Shown here: piece by piece, positions 33,804 through 46,900 of the stretch
How positions within the stretch are numbered: the first letter of the stretch is position 1
Layout of the letters: each line of letters begins with the position of its first letter
Translations under genes and position numbers: made by a program
DNA from: Leptasterias polaris
Taxonomy: Eukaryota > Echinodermata > Asteroidea > Forcipulatida > Asteriidae
Direction: 5' to 3'
Length of the DNA stretch: 64,000 nt
Assembly (NCBI GenBank): GCA_037783415.1
Contig: JAZGTN010000022.1
Coordinates: 8,034,001-8,098,000 of the forward strand
The notes under the pieces: generated by a model
Database searches by the model: none
What the model saw: only the letters and a program-made list of their open reading frames with translations
Told to the model about the DNA's origin: nothing

Positions 33804-34640
33804 AATGGTGGAAAATCCGGGTACATATATTGTGTCCAGCGCCCCTGCCGGCTGACCTTGCCGATTTCGGTAAGTAACTATTTCTTAAATGGCATCAATT
33901 TGATTTTAAATGGTTTGTGTGATATTGTATTGTTATTTTGGAATTTAGGTATATTGTCTAGGTAGAAAATTTAACGTATTTCTTAAGTGTTATTTATGGA
34001 AGACAAACCAGACATGACAAACAAATATGATATGTCCTCCACCGGAGTTAAATATTCTGGCAGTCCTAATGACGATATCGATGAATTTATGGCAAAATTC
34101 GAAACCATAGCAGCTTTGAGAGATTTTACCGATGTTAAAAAGGTGTTGGCCGTGATTTCTCGGATTGATGGTCATGCCCGTATCTTTTTGGATACTGTTC
34201 CTAAAGAATTAAAAACTTCTGTTGAAGATATACAGAAAATTTTGAAAGATCATTTTCAGGGCGATTCATGGGTGTGGCAGGTTGAAACAAAATTGCTTGA
34301 ACGAAAACAGATACTTTCTGAATCATTGGATGATTATGCCACAGATGTTATGCGCAGGTGCCGACAGATCAAGAAATCAAGTGACGAATGCCTTTCTATA
34401 TTTGTTCGTGGTTTGCTGCCGGAATTGCGAGCCTTTGTGTTTTCAAAGCAGCCCAAATCTTTTCACGATGCTTTAGACTACGCTAGGCTTGGTGTTTCCG
34501 TACAGCAAACCGCACAAGAGAGTACATGTAAGTCTAAACAATCTGTGCCTGAACGGAATGATCAAAATACCGGTGTCTTTGTAAACGCTATTCATGCATC
34601 ATTAGATTCATTGAAAGACACGGTTAACATTATGCAATAA
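33804..34640 (+). mobile_element. Partial second internal region of the gypsy element (gag only)
   Basis: Repeats 31157-31983 to about 34630 without a visible difference, including gag from ATG 33996. It then breaks at ...SLKDTVN and hits a stop at 34640. No third LTR follows; host sequence (the 3' UTR of the DEG/ENaC gene) begins at once. Confidence 0.9.
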
Positions 34641-34673
34641 TACCGTAAAGAATACAGATTAGACAAGATCCTA

Positions 34674-34679
34674 TTTATT
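34674..34679 (-). terminator. Polyadenylation signal of the DEG/ENaC gene
   Basis: AATAAA on the minus strand, 33 bases after the stop codon and about 40 bases before the gypsy fragment, so the mRNA can end without entering the element. Confidence 0.55.
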
Positions 34680-34711
34680 TCTAATATGATTGATTTAGAG
34701 AGAGTAAACTT

Positions 34712-34930
34712 TTACAAATTATCCAATGGATGAACCCCGTCGCGGTTATCCACCGGGAATATCTTGATGTTCTTGACGGGGGTACACGTTGTCTTTCTCC
34801 GGCGTACCACCTTGGCGAAACATACCCTGAAGAGTAAGCCACAATCTTCCACAAACTCAAACACTGTCAAGACGGACAGGCCGAGCCAGAGTCCAAGCTG
34901 ACCGCCGATGTCGCTCAGTAAACTTAAAAA
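34712..34930 (-). CDS. DEG/ENaC gene 1, exon 11 (TM2 and C-terminus)
   Basis: Acceptor TTTCCACAG|TTT, stop at 34712. Encodes LLSDIGGQLGLWLGLSVLT (TM2; the filter tripeptide reads G-L-S at 580-582), then an acidic F-E-F-V-E-D end and a basic cytosolic tail (VVRRRK) of about 45 residues. Confidence 0.93.
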   Translation of the reverse strand, partial: FLSLLSDIGGQLGLWLGLSVLTVFEFVEDCGLLFRVCFAKVVRRRKTTCTPVKNIKIFPVDNRDGVHPLDNL

Positions 34931-37900
34931 CTGTGGAAACAAATTATGCACATGAAAATGTTCTTGGTTTAAACCTGTGTGGCAGGAGATTCTTTGCCTT
35001 GTAATAAAAGTAGGGCTCGATCACAACATTACTCTGGAGCCTCCATACTATGTACATTGTAATTGTATGCGCCATTACATTCTGAACAAGAATGTAAACA
35101 AGCTCATCCGCCCAGCTAAAGCGATCTCGTGGATGAGTATACATCCAGTTGTAGTCGTTGAGGGCCACTGTATTTAAAACAAACTCGAAAACCACCCGCA
35201 ATTCCCATCCCGAACGCGTTGTGATCGGCTCCTGCTAATCTGTCTGTAAACCAAGTTCTGTTGACTCTTACCAAACTTGCAACACTCATCCTCAGTAAAT
35301 AGAAACAGTGTTATTTATTCAGCACAACAAATAGTGTATTAGGGACACGTTGCCTTGGATCGGACGAGTTGGTCTATAAAAAGCGTTTGTAACCGTTTGT
35401 TATAAAATGCATATGGTTAGAAAGATGTTGTAAAAGTAGAATACAATGATCCACACAATATGCCTCAAAATTGCGTGGTTTTCCTTTTACTTTGCGAACT
35501 AACACGGTCGGCCATTTATGGGAGTCAAAAATTTGACTCCCATAAATGGCCGACCGTGTTAGTCGACGATGTAAAAGGAAAACCACGCAATTTCGAGGCT
35601 TATTTGTTTAGATCATTGTTTTCTACTTTTACAACATCTTTCTAACCATATGCATTTTATAACAAACGATTACAAACGCTTTTTATAGACCAACTCGTCC
35701 GATCCAAGGCAACGTGTCCCTTTAAGGCATAGAGCAAGGACCCGTTATGCTTCAGGCATTGAATTCACAAGGCCCGAAAAGAATGGACTGCAATCCGGCG
35801 ACCAGACTTTGGAAAGCAAGCGATCGATTTGTCGAAATAATAGCAATGTTGCATCAGTGATCCTTCAGTAATGTATGTGGAAAATTGTCCAACCTTCACA
35901 GTATCATCATTCAGCTGGAAATTCTTTTTTTTAAAGGTCTTTTAAAAATTAGAAATAGCTCGGGGCAATCACGATCACTCAATAGGTCAATGGTCGGCTA
36001 ACTAAACGGACATTTTTTAAATAAATTTTTTAATAATTAACGAGACATACCGTGATACCGTGAGATGTGTCCAGATGAATCAACAGTAATACCCGACCCC
36101 GGCTACAATTACCCAACTGATGCCTTCGTGTGTCAGGCACCTTTCATTGTACCCAGATTATGGTTTTATGTTCCAACACCCCTATGTTCCGACATATATG
36201 TTCCGACAACCCTATGTTCCAACACCCATATGTTCCGACATAATGTTATCCCTAAGTTCCAACACCGCTATGTTCCAACACCGCTATGTTCAAACACCGC
36301 TATGTTCCGACACCCCTATGTTCCGACACCCCTATGTTCCGTCACCCCTATAATTCCGACACCACTATGTTCCGACACCCCTATGTTCCGACATCCCTAT
36401 GTTCCGACACCGCTATGTTCAAACACCCCTATGTTCCGACACCCTTAGTAGAGCGGTCACCGTACACGATTTGTAACTTTCAAAGACCAGTTGGCCTATA
36501 CGCACGTTATTAAAATAATGACCACATTTATACATGAAATAACAAACCTGTGAAAGGTTAGATGCTTAATCTGTCATCGGAGTCTCAAGAAAAGAGTGAA
36601 AATAAAAGCATTTATTTATGTTTTCACCGTTTTCAAACCTCGTGTTTTGGACACACGAAACCAAAAGTTTCACTAATTTTTGCATAACATTTTAGGCAAA
36701 CATATTTTAAGGATTATAGTCCAATCTGACCGTTTCACAGTAAGTGATGTGTACATCTTTTAAAATTTTTATTTTCAATCTTACCAATGTTGTGCACCAC
36801 CGGCATTTCCACGGTGATGCTCGTGGGAGTAGGAGCCCATAAAGTACGGCGGATGCCACAATGCTATGGTGACATCTCTCCCGTATGAAACATTTTCATT
36901 ATTATTTTCAGCGGAACCCTTCGTTGTGAATTCTAAACCTTTGTCCATTTCCATTTTGTCCAGTGTTGGCTTCCTTGTTTCATTAGTAATTTACATTTAT
37001 AAAGGAAAAGTAAATCGAACAATAAGCAGGTGGCGGTTTCATTTCAAATAGTCTTAAATACAAATATATTAAAGGGGCTGTGTCGTCATGATACGGAGGG
37101 AGGACGCGCGCGTGCAGTAACATGGTGAGAGTTTATAATTCCATATACAGCCACGGGCCTGCTTTTATTATGAAGATACAGCCCCTTTAAGAATCACGTT
37201 ACACTTACAACGTAAGCAGGCGACTGTTTGATGTATTCATAATTGAACTCCTGAAAGAAGACTTCAACTTTGGCTACGTTTTTCCTGTTCAGTGATAAAA
37301 GAAAGCAACAATACGCCAGTTTTGAAAAGTGACTACTTAAAGTCAATCTATTAAATAATAGTTTGTCCGTAACTTGACCGACGAGACATATAGCTAATCG
37401 TATATCATGTTATTTCTCAGAAACTACAAGACGATTGATTGATAAATCTTCTCTGGTTATGGAAATAATTTGCAGCAGCTGATAGTTTGTTTAGGTCTAA
37501 TAAGAGAACTTGGAATTTAACAAAAATTGCGGAGTACACAACATTTTGATTACAGACTGTTTTTAAAACAGTAAACCATGCATGGCATCATGGAGTGTTT
37601 TGGATTTATTTCAACTTACTTGACCCAGTCTCCCGGTGAGGACTTCCTCAGGTTTGTTCGGACCTCCTCGTTACGATGCATGATATCACGGAAAAGTTTA
37701 TCCTGGAAACGAGTCAATTAGGAAATGCACAGGAAACGAGAAGATGTTCAGTTTTAGATGTCGGAGAAAAAATCCAATGGAAAAAACCCACGCAGTCAGG
37801 TATACAGACCGAAAGAGAAAGACATGATCTTGTGAAAGTTATGTAAACTTATGTTTCGCTGAAATAATCGCAGATTCTGTTGTTGAGATTAGATGATCAT

Positions 37901-40900
37901 TCATCCAAACCAATAAGAATCGAAAAGGGAAAAGAACTGAGTATTATTTTTTATAAATACTAGTTTTACCTCATATTTATCAGCAGGCCATACTGATGAA
38001 CTCACTGAAGTCAGGTATGTAGTCTCACTGAAAAATCGTAAGGAAAAATGCAGCAAAAGTAAATACAGTTGGCAAAGTAACTTCAATAACTCGGTAAATG
38101 ATAAAACAATTCACAACCAAGTGAGGTTTGCGGAGACACTGTGTCATAACTCTCTCTAACAGAAGTGGTGGCTCTGTGTGGCTACTGGCTAACAACGCGA
38201 AGTTTCGATCAGTGTGCTGTGATCGTCTTCATGATACGATGAAAGCACACTGATTGAAAAGTCAAGCTGTTAAACCACTGGTTCTTCTCAGAACCATCAC
38301 GACTCATAGAGAGGGATAAAACATGGTGTCTCTGCAAACCTCACTAGATTGTGTTTCCTTCATGCAAAGTTTCAAAGACTCGCAACGGCACAAAACAAAA
38401 TCTCTTTATAAAGTTTGGGTGATAATGAACATTGGCAGAGAGTCGAAAATGTCTCTCATGCTCTGAAATTATGGGGAGTTACTTTTTAATTCAATTTTTA
38501 TTTTGATTTTGTGCGTGTGTGTGTCTTTTTCACTTGGAAGAATATGAGCAACAATTACCTCGGATAAAAAAGTTAAGAATGTTTGCAAAAATTTAGGAAA
38601 AATACATCACTCTCAAATTTCCTTATGTAGGCCTACAACTACAACTTTAAAAGCACTTTCATGACTTTACTTTCGTTGTATTAGGTCAACCCTATTCCAT
38701 CTTTGTGGTGTTGGCATTTGTATAACAAAACAGCAAGTTGGTCTCAATTCGAAATTGTGGTCAACATGGAAGTAGAAAGTGACGCCAGTATTTTGTTTGA
38801 CCGAAGAAAAACGGACTTACTGGCATGATTGGTGACATACGCATCCCAATGTACCATGTTTGTACTCGCCCTCCAGTCTTGTTAAACAGTCCATAGCTGT
38901 GATGAGAATAAAAGACATTTAATAATAAGTTAGGCTTAATTTCTACATTTTGTTTGCGAGTCTTTACAGTTATTTCCAAGATAGCAAGCTTCCATTGGGC
39001 CGATGTTGGAATATTGTCAGATTCGTTGGCGTCGGCGTTTCATTAGCTTTTGACTTTGGCCAATGGTAATTGATCAGCGATATTGGAGTTGGCATTACGT
39101 CAGCTTAAAGCGTTGGGCGACGTTGGTTACAGATCGGAACACATTGGCATTTGTCAGCTTACGGCGTTGGGGAGACGTTGGTTACCGAAAGGACAGTATC
39201 AGAGATGATAGTCAATTGCATTGAGCCAACATTTTGGATGTTGATCGGTTGGCGTTGGCTCATTATATCAGTTCCCAAATTTGGAACAACGTTGCCACAA
39301 GGTTGGCAACACAACGTCGGTATGTTGTTGGTCGTTGACGGTTAGCCAACATAGGTTTCCAGATGCGGATCCAGGACTTTCAGAAGGGGGCGCAAACTTT
39401 GAGGGCAGTTTTAACCCATCCCGAGGTCACTGCCCTTAAAGACCCTTGAACTGTCTGACCATCTCCTAGGCCTTCCAGAGGCTATACAATACAAGCCATG
39501 AATAAAAGAAAGATTGATAATTGTTTAAGAATGATTTGTGATTGTTATCAAACCAGGCTGGCAAAGGCAGTGACCCCTGAGCTGTGGTCTCGGCTACATT
39601 ACGCACAGAAGCTCCCACTGGAGCTGAGGCATGCATTTGCAATGAGATTTTCGGGATGAACGAACTAACCCATCCATCTTCTGGCACGTGTTTCTAAATG
39701 GTAAAAGGGTAAAATAGAGTTCGTTTTCTGGGATGAGTATTACCCTTTTCGTCGTCTAGTGCGCATGGGAACACATCACTCCTCGGCGAGTTTGGATATT
39801 GAGGATCGAAACATTTGCACTGCCTGATGACTTGCGTTTGATAACAGCTACGTTCGCACGCCTGCACAAAATGAGGTATAAAACATATTTCCTTAATTAA
39901 TGATTGTGTGGTATGGTCAATTACCCCTTTCCCTTTTTAAAGGGTTAAAAACAAATCGTTGTCTACATTTCGAGGGTACTATGAATTTATTGCTTAGAAG
40001 TTGGCCCCGTATAAAAAGGTAAGACCAGGACCCTACCCATGATATTAAGGTCGTGAGAGTGGGGTATGGGGAGGGGATCCATCAATGTGCGTGTACCAAC
40101 TAATCAAGTTTCCGTTCGTCTGTCACCATTTCGTGTCGTGTTCCTTGTGAACAATACCAATATCGAAAACCGATTCTAATCATACTGTGGTGGACTCGGA
40201 CTTTTTTTACCAATTACATACGTTTGCATTGACAGAGAGAGAGGGGATAGAAGGAATGTGAGGGGGGGAGACTGACAACGACCGCACCTTAAAGGCACTG
40301 GACACGTTTGGTAATTGTCGAAGACCAGTATTCTCACTTGGTGTATCCCAACATATGCATAAAATAACAAACCTGTAAAAGTTTGGGCTCAATTGGTCAT
40401 CGAATTTGCAAGAGAATAATGAAAGAAAAAACACCCTTGTTGCATTACTTTGTGTGCTTTCAGATGCATAATAATTAAAAGGCTTCAGCAAGAAGTCTTT
40501 TATTATTTGAGTGAGAAATTACCTCTTTCTCAAAAACTACGTTACTTCAGAGGGAGCCGTTTCTCACAATGTTTTATACTATCAACAGCTCTCCATTGCT
40601 CGTTACCAAGTAAGTTTTTATGCTAACAATTATTTTGAGTAATTACCAAAGGTGTCCAGTGCCTTTAAAGATGCTTTGCCACCCCCCTGCAAGTAATACA
40701 AACAGTGTATACAAAATCAAATGTCGAGTACCTTTAAGCTGTACGATACATTATAGACCTCTTTGAAGACATTATTGGCATCTGGACTTTCGGTGCAGTT
40801 ACTGTAAAGACCGCCGAGACGTTCAATACTTATCTGCGAAAAAAACACAAACGAACGTCAACAAAAAAATATTATGAAGGAATACTCATGACATCACTTT

Positions 40901-43900
40901 ATCGATCCACGCAGGCATTATATGCCAGCACTTATGAATTAATGAGGTGCAAAGGTCGTCCAATGATATAGAAGACCCCAACTGGCTTAAATTATGAACA
41001 TGAATTAAATTCCCCTATTACTCTCGTGTGAAGTTTGGTTCTGAGGACTGCCTGAGAGTTTTACTAAAACAAGTGTAGTCTAGGTAGAATAACATGAGGC
41101 GTTTGAGCAATTGCACGAAAACCGACCCCCATCCACCCACCCCCCAAATAAAAACACCCCAAAAACCCCACTCAAAACAAAACAAACAAGAAAACCCACA
41201 AAAACACACCTCAGAACAATAACATGAGGCATTCGAGCAGCTGCACGAACACCTACAAACAGAACACTTTCAAAGAGGTGTTCGGGTGGTGCAGAGTCCA
41301 CCTATAAAAAAGAATTGTACAGCATGTGTCAATTCGTGGCGTCAGTGACGAGTTGTCTGATTACTTTGAAACGCTAGGTGGCAGCAGACTTACCAGGTAT
41401 TTCCATTGTTTACGTAGTTCTGAGCATGCGCACATTACAAAGAACAGGGCGCACCACACCAAATAAGCCAGAATTCATGCGCCAAGCTACTTATCATTTT
41501 GTAAACCCACAACTTATTTTTAATTACAACGTTTTGGGGGTCATGCAATTAATAGATAAATATAGTGTAAATATAAATAGTGTAAATAGTGTAAATATAA
41601 GAATCTATCACAACCTGGGGGTTCGGTGCTTCAACTTTTGAGGAGACTGGATAAATTTAGGCGTTAAAGTTGGCCCTATTTGACCGGGAAAGTGGAGAAG
41701 TGCTTCACGAAAACTGGCAGCAAGTCGGTTTTGGAAAAAAAACATTTTCGTGTTTTTGTCTTCTGGGGTAGTTAGCAAAAATTCCAAACGGCTGACCTGC
41801 CAAAAATTGAAAAGAATTCTGAAGTTCAGTCGTCCGAAAATATGTTTGATTGGTTTTCAAGAGGCTGAGAGACTTACACGATGTTTTGAGTATTTTTGAA
41901 TATTTATCATTTAGCATTGGTTCCTATGGGAGTTAGCGTCCCAAAAGTCTCCCATTGGCGGCTACATCTCAGCTACGGCTACGGGCCTGATCATGCGTTG
42001 AAGTATAGGACATACATATAGCATTAGCCTTAGCCGTAGCGGTAGCCGCCAATAGTATACGGCCTTACATCCACTTACGATACGAGCTGCCACTGCGGTC
42101 TGGAACCCCGGCGAGATTGCGATACCGTCGTCCTCAGGGAAAGGCATCGTGAAACGGTCGTGAACAACGAGTCTGAACCCCGCCGATTCGGTTATCTCTG
42201 GCATGTACTCATCCTGCTCCACGAACAGCCGCATGGATAAGCCTGCAGGAATACCACAAAAGCCATTTGCAGATATTAATGGAGGACACATTACAGTTAC
42301 ACTTTTTAGTTTGGGTAAATCTGTCTGTATTCACCCAAACTGAACAGTGCACTCCTAAATGGGCCACCATTATCTCAAAAAGGCTAAAAGTTCATGAGTA
42401 TTTTACAACAATCTACTTGAACTTGTAGCTAAGCAGAAAATATTCCTCTGATACTCTCTGTTGTAACACAATGCAATTATCTTGTTTATGAGTAGTGGTT
42501 CTGAAAAGACCGGTGTTACAACTCAAAGTTTCCATCAGTATGGTCTGGATGTCTTCGCATTAGTTTTTTTCGACGTCAAGTCCTATAGGACTTGACGTCG
42601 AAAATGCTTATTGTTAAGACAAATTTGTGGGGAACCAGTTACCGATATTATCATTTATTACATTTAGCTGGTAACCCAATATCACCTCTAAATGAGATTT
42701 AAGTTTACTGTACAATTTCAAAATGTGCAAAGCAAAGTCGATGGGACGCTAGTGTACTGTTCCTCGATATCTAACATTTTCTTATGACGTCACACTCTCA
42801 AACAGCGCATTCACTGAGACAAAAAGGGGCAGATCATCGGACGCTATAGCTGTTTTTAAAAACGTGCACATTACCTCAGCGTACCAGCAGCGTTGCGCGT
42901 TGTGCAAGGGGTCAATTTATCCTTATTTGGAATGGAATGAGTACAAAATACAAAAGGCTATAGTATTGAAGGTTCCGTTTCACATTGCGGCTTAGAGGTA
43001 GACAAGCGTCATTCCTGACTTCAAGTTCCCCCCCAAATGTAGTAGTTCAACTCACCGTAAAGGGGACCTGGTCGGTTTGTAAACAAATCTCCTTTCGAAA
43101 AGTGGTTGAAGGTATAACAGTTACCATATTTGTAATGGAAGAAAGAGGTGAAGTTTCTGTAAAAAAAAAGACAAGCATATGCTCCAAATAAAGCGAAATA
43201 CCTCCATGAACACGACACCGGGTTAAGACCCAAGAATCCAAGATATCTGGACTCGTCGGATCCAGAATCGTGTCTCGGAATGCGAGTCCAACTAAACTAA
43301 TCTCGATCAGAATTGTCTTGTTTGATCAGAATTGTCTTGTTTGATCATACTGTCGGTCAGTCAAACCATTCCTAAGTCTTTTGAAATAAACATAAGAAAA
43401 TGTGGACAAGACATTGCTCTTCAGACGCCAACTTACGGGTACTTTTAACAATGGAACAATGCTCCCACAAGGTTTTCCTTGTTATAGTGGTATCCCACTT
43501 TTTTTTCAGAAAAGGGAATATTAGAACGATAGCAGGACCCCACTGTGTGTGGGGGTAAGTGTGGAGTGGGCTTGTTATGTAGAGAGTAGATAGTTTATAT
43601 TATTGGTGTAGCTCCTTCGTTGCATTTTCAAACATTATGAAAAAAGCATTCCATCTATTATTTTCTAACAACATTTTATCAACTTAAAAACCCAAAACAA
43701 CAACTGTACAACAACAACTGTACAACAACAACGACAAAGAATCTTACGAGGGTGAGCAGGGGTAACCTTTCCATTTGCAATCCAGTAGCATGGTAGACAG
43801 GTTGTGACCCATCTCCTGCCGTTCATTCTCCGTCATATTGGCAAGCTTTGTGATCAGTTTCTGTTCCAAGAGGTAGCTTGGGTCTCTCTCCCTGAAGAAG

Positions 43901-46900
43901 TCGCCTTGCTCCCGGTCCTCCCAGCTTTCAAGACTCTAGACAAAATACAAGACAGAAATATAGGTTAGATCTTGCCAGCTTGTACGACTATGCACTAATT
44001 TCTAAAAGACAGAAAGTTTTAGAACTAGATCGGAAGCTTTTGTTTTGAGAGAATATCTGTGTTTTATGCGCAGTCTCGAGAATAACAAATGTTCTACTCA
44101 CATTGTCCCAATTTTAACCCTAATTAATAACACATAATTATAGTCTACCGTGGGAGGCAAAATAATTGGTTTATCAGTGATATGGTAGTTTAAAGCATTA
44201 TAATACCATTGTGCAAAAACAATGATTATTCAGCCAACCCTGACTGCATGAGAATAAATAACATAGGGCCTATCATTGATAAGAAGAGATCAGTGGCTTT
44301 AAGGTGCTACTAATCACTTTGGTGTACCTAACGCAATCTTCACAAAATTAGAAATGCGGTTTTTTTAATACGCCCTGTATATTACTGACCCTGAAATGGG
44401 TCACGCCCTCTGCGACCCGAAATCCGGGTCAATTCTGACCCGAGAATTTTTGGAGTGTGTTACGATGTAAGACAATTAGGTTTGTGACTTTACCGCTGGA
44501 CCTGTATAGCCACCTATTGCTTAGCAAAAATAGGTTTTGGCGACCGAAATGTTACTCAGTTTACTTTTTTGTTGCACGTGCACTGCAAAAACTCTGGTGT
44601 TGAATTAATTAATTGGGTAATCTATGTGACATCACCAACACAGTGTTAAGTAACACCAAAAACGTTGAATTGGTTTGTTTCAATAGCGAACCATGGGGGT
44701 GTAACCCTTGCCGATAGAAGCCCATGTTAAGTGAACCCACCAAAAGTGTTTTGCGTCATCAGGCACATCCATCCAGTTACAGAAAGCATCGACTTAACAC
44801 CAGGGTTTTTGCAGTGTGCCCACTACTTTTTTGCGAAAGGAAGACATTTTCTAAGCTTTGTTTTCCCCTTCGTCTTTTGCTCTATAAAACGTGGCCCTAC
44901 ACACTGCAAAAACCGTGGTGTTAAATTGATTCTCTTGGTATCTATATGTGACAACACCGCCACGGTGTTGATTTTATCAACGATGTAGTAATGGGGATAG
45001 CTAACACCATGGCGGTGTTGTCACATATGGATACGGAAAGAATCAATTGAACACCCCAGTTTTTGCAGGGCACGATTCTATGACCAACCGTTACCATTAA
45101 GTACTTTTAAATGCATAATGGTAATAAATTATTCAAATAATTTTGAGTTATTAATTATTGCTTTTACTCCGTATGTCCACACTAACAGTTAACCTCACAT
45201 TCTCTGATATCCTTCACTTCAAATGTTGTTTTATGAATTCGCATCAAAGAACTCTGAGCGTCCCGAGTCTTCCATTTGAATTTGGCGTCATTACATCTCG
45301 TTGTTAGCTCAATCCAACAGAGCGTTCATTATCTTACTAATGGCTCTCATTTTTAATTATCGGAATTAAGTATCGGTACCGATCTACAAGCCTAGGTGAC
45401 GTGCGACAGAGTGCCGCATTTAAAAGGGTTTGGACGTGGTAACTCTCGGTATATGATTCTTAAATTGACTTAAAAGGGTTTTTATTTCTTTAAAGCAATT
45501 ACATACTACGGCACTGGATGGCCCAGGAGAGGCACTCTATGACGTATACTTGTCTTTCCATTGACGACTTGGGTGCCGACTCGCGAGTTTGAATACGTTA
45601 TTCAGGCCATACCCGAGTTTGCGGCTAATAACTAATACGAGGGTGTTGCTAAAGACGTCCTATACTTCAACAAAATAATGATAACGCGGCGAACCAGCAG
45701 TAGCCATAACTGTAGCCATAGTCATATCAGCAATTTCGGACACATCGTCTTTTTTTTATTTCAATCTATGGTTCCGCACGCGGTAGTTACGCAAAACGTA
45801 TAGTGTGCGTTCTTGAAAAGTGACGCATCATTACCCGTTTAGCCTCGGACAGGTCGATCACCCCTGGGAACGAGGTTGTTACCCGTCCTACTTAAAATTT
45901 ACAGACGCCCGACTTCACACTGGGTTCAAACTTTAAGTTCAAACTATGTATACAATCAAAAAACAATGTATTGGTATTGACAAAAAAACAAACAAACAAA
46001 AAACAAATTTGCAACACCATTTTTTCCGGAGAAATAATCTCCGTCTGAAAAAAACTACCAAAGGCAAGAGACTTATCCCATAAGAATCGATCTGTTGGTT
46101 TGCCAAAACTGAACACGCATAAACGTGCATGAGGAAACCCTGATAAAACGTGGTATTTTATTCTGTTAGAAAAAAAATCGACAAGAAAACAACAATGGGA
46201 GACTTTTAGAGCCTCTATAGGTGGCAGCAGACTTACCAGGTAAATCCATTGTTTTTCTTGGCAATGTGAGCATGCTAAGAACTACGTTAACAATACAAAT
46301 TTACCCGCTGCCACCGAGCGTTCAAAGTCTCCCAGTGGTTTTTGAATCGTATGGCCTGTCCTCCAAATAGCAAATGATTTTGTTACTTTGTTCGTTTATT
46401 ACAGCAAATCCATTCTTAATATCTGGTGACAGTTTTTATCTAAGTGACTATTTCACTCGAATCGTATGACCTTGGCAAAGCATATACTTCATACACTAGA
46501 ACTAGAAGCTAATTAGCTTCAGGTAATGGGTTGTGCATCTAAAGGGATTTGGGATAGTTTGCAGTAATTACCAGTGTCCATTAACTGTTTAAATCGAGGG
46601 CCATCCTCTCCCATTATAAAAGTAGTAATAATAATGTAAACAGTTAATAGTAACAAAAGAAGTGATCTTGTGCTTTTGAGGGGGCTTTCTGGCAGGCAGT
46701 ATACTACACTGGTCATGGGAAATATGAACCGTATGGCCGGTCCTCCAAATAGCAAATGATTTTGTTACTTTTTTCGTTTATATGGTTTTATAGAAAATCC
46801 AATCTTAATATCTGGTGACAGTTTATCTAAGTGACTATTCCACTCGAATCGTATGACCTTGGCAAAGCATACAATACTTCATACACTCGAACTAGAAGCT

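Larger units (their letters stand above)
34931..37208. other. Intron 10 of DEG/ENaC gene 1
   Basis: Non-coding. Carries the large hairpin MITE, the 16-bp minisatellite and a TTAA-ended MITE listed separately. Confidence 0.8.

Noticed and set aside
36065..36513. Three overlapping frames with VPTPLCSD repeats
   Set aside because: Pure translation of a 16-bp minisatellite; all three frames stay open because the unit is not a multiple of three and has no stop.
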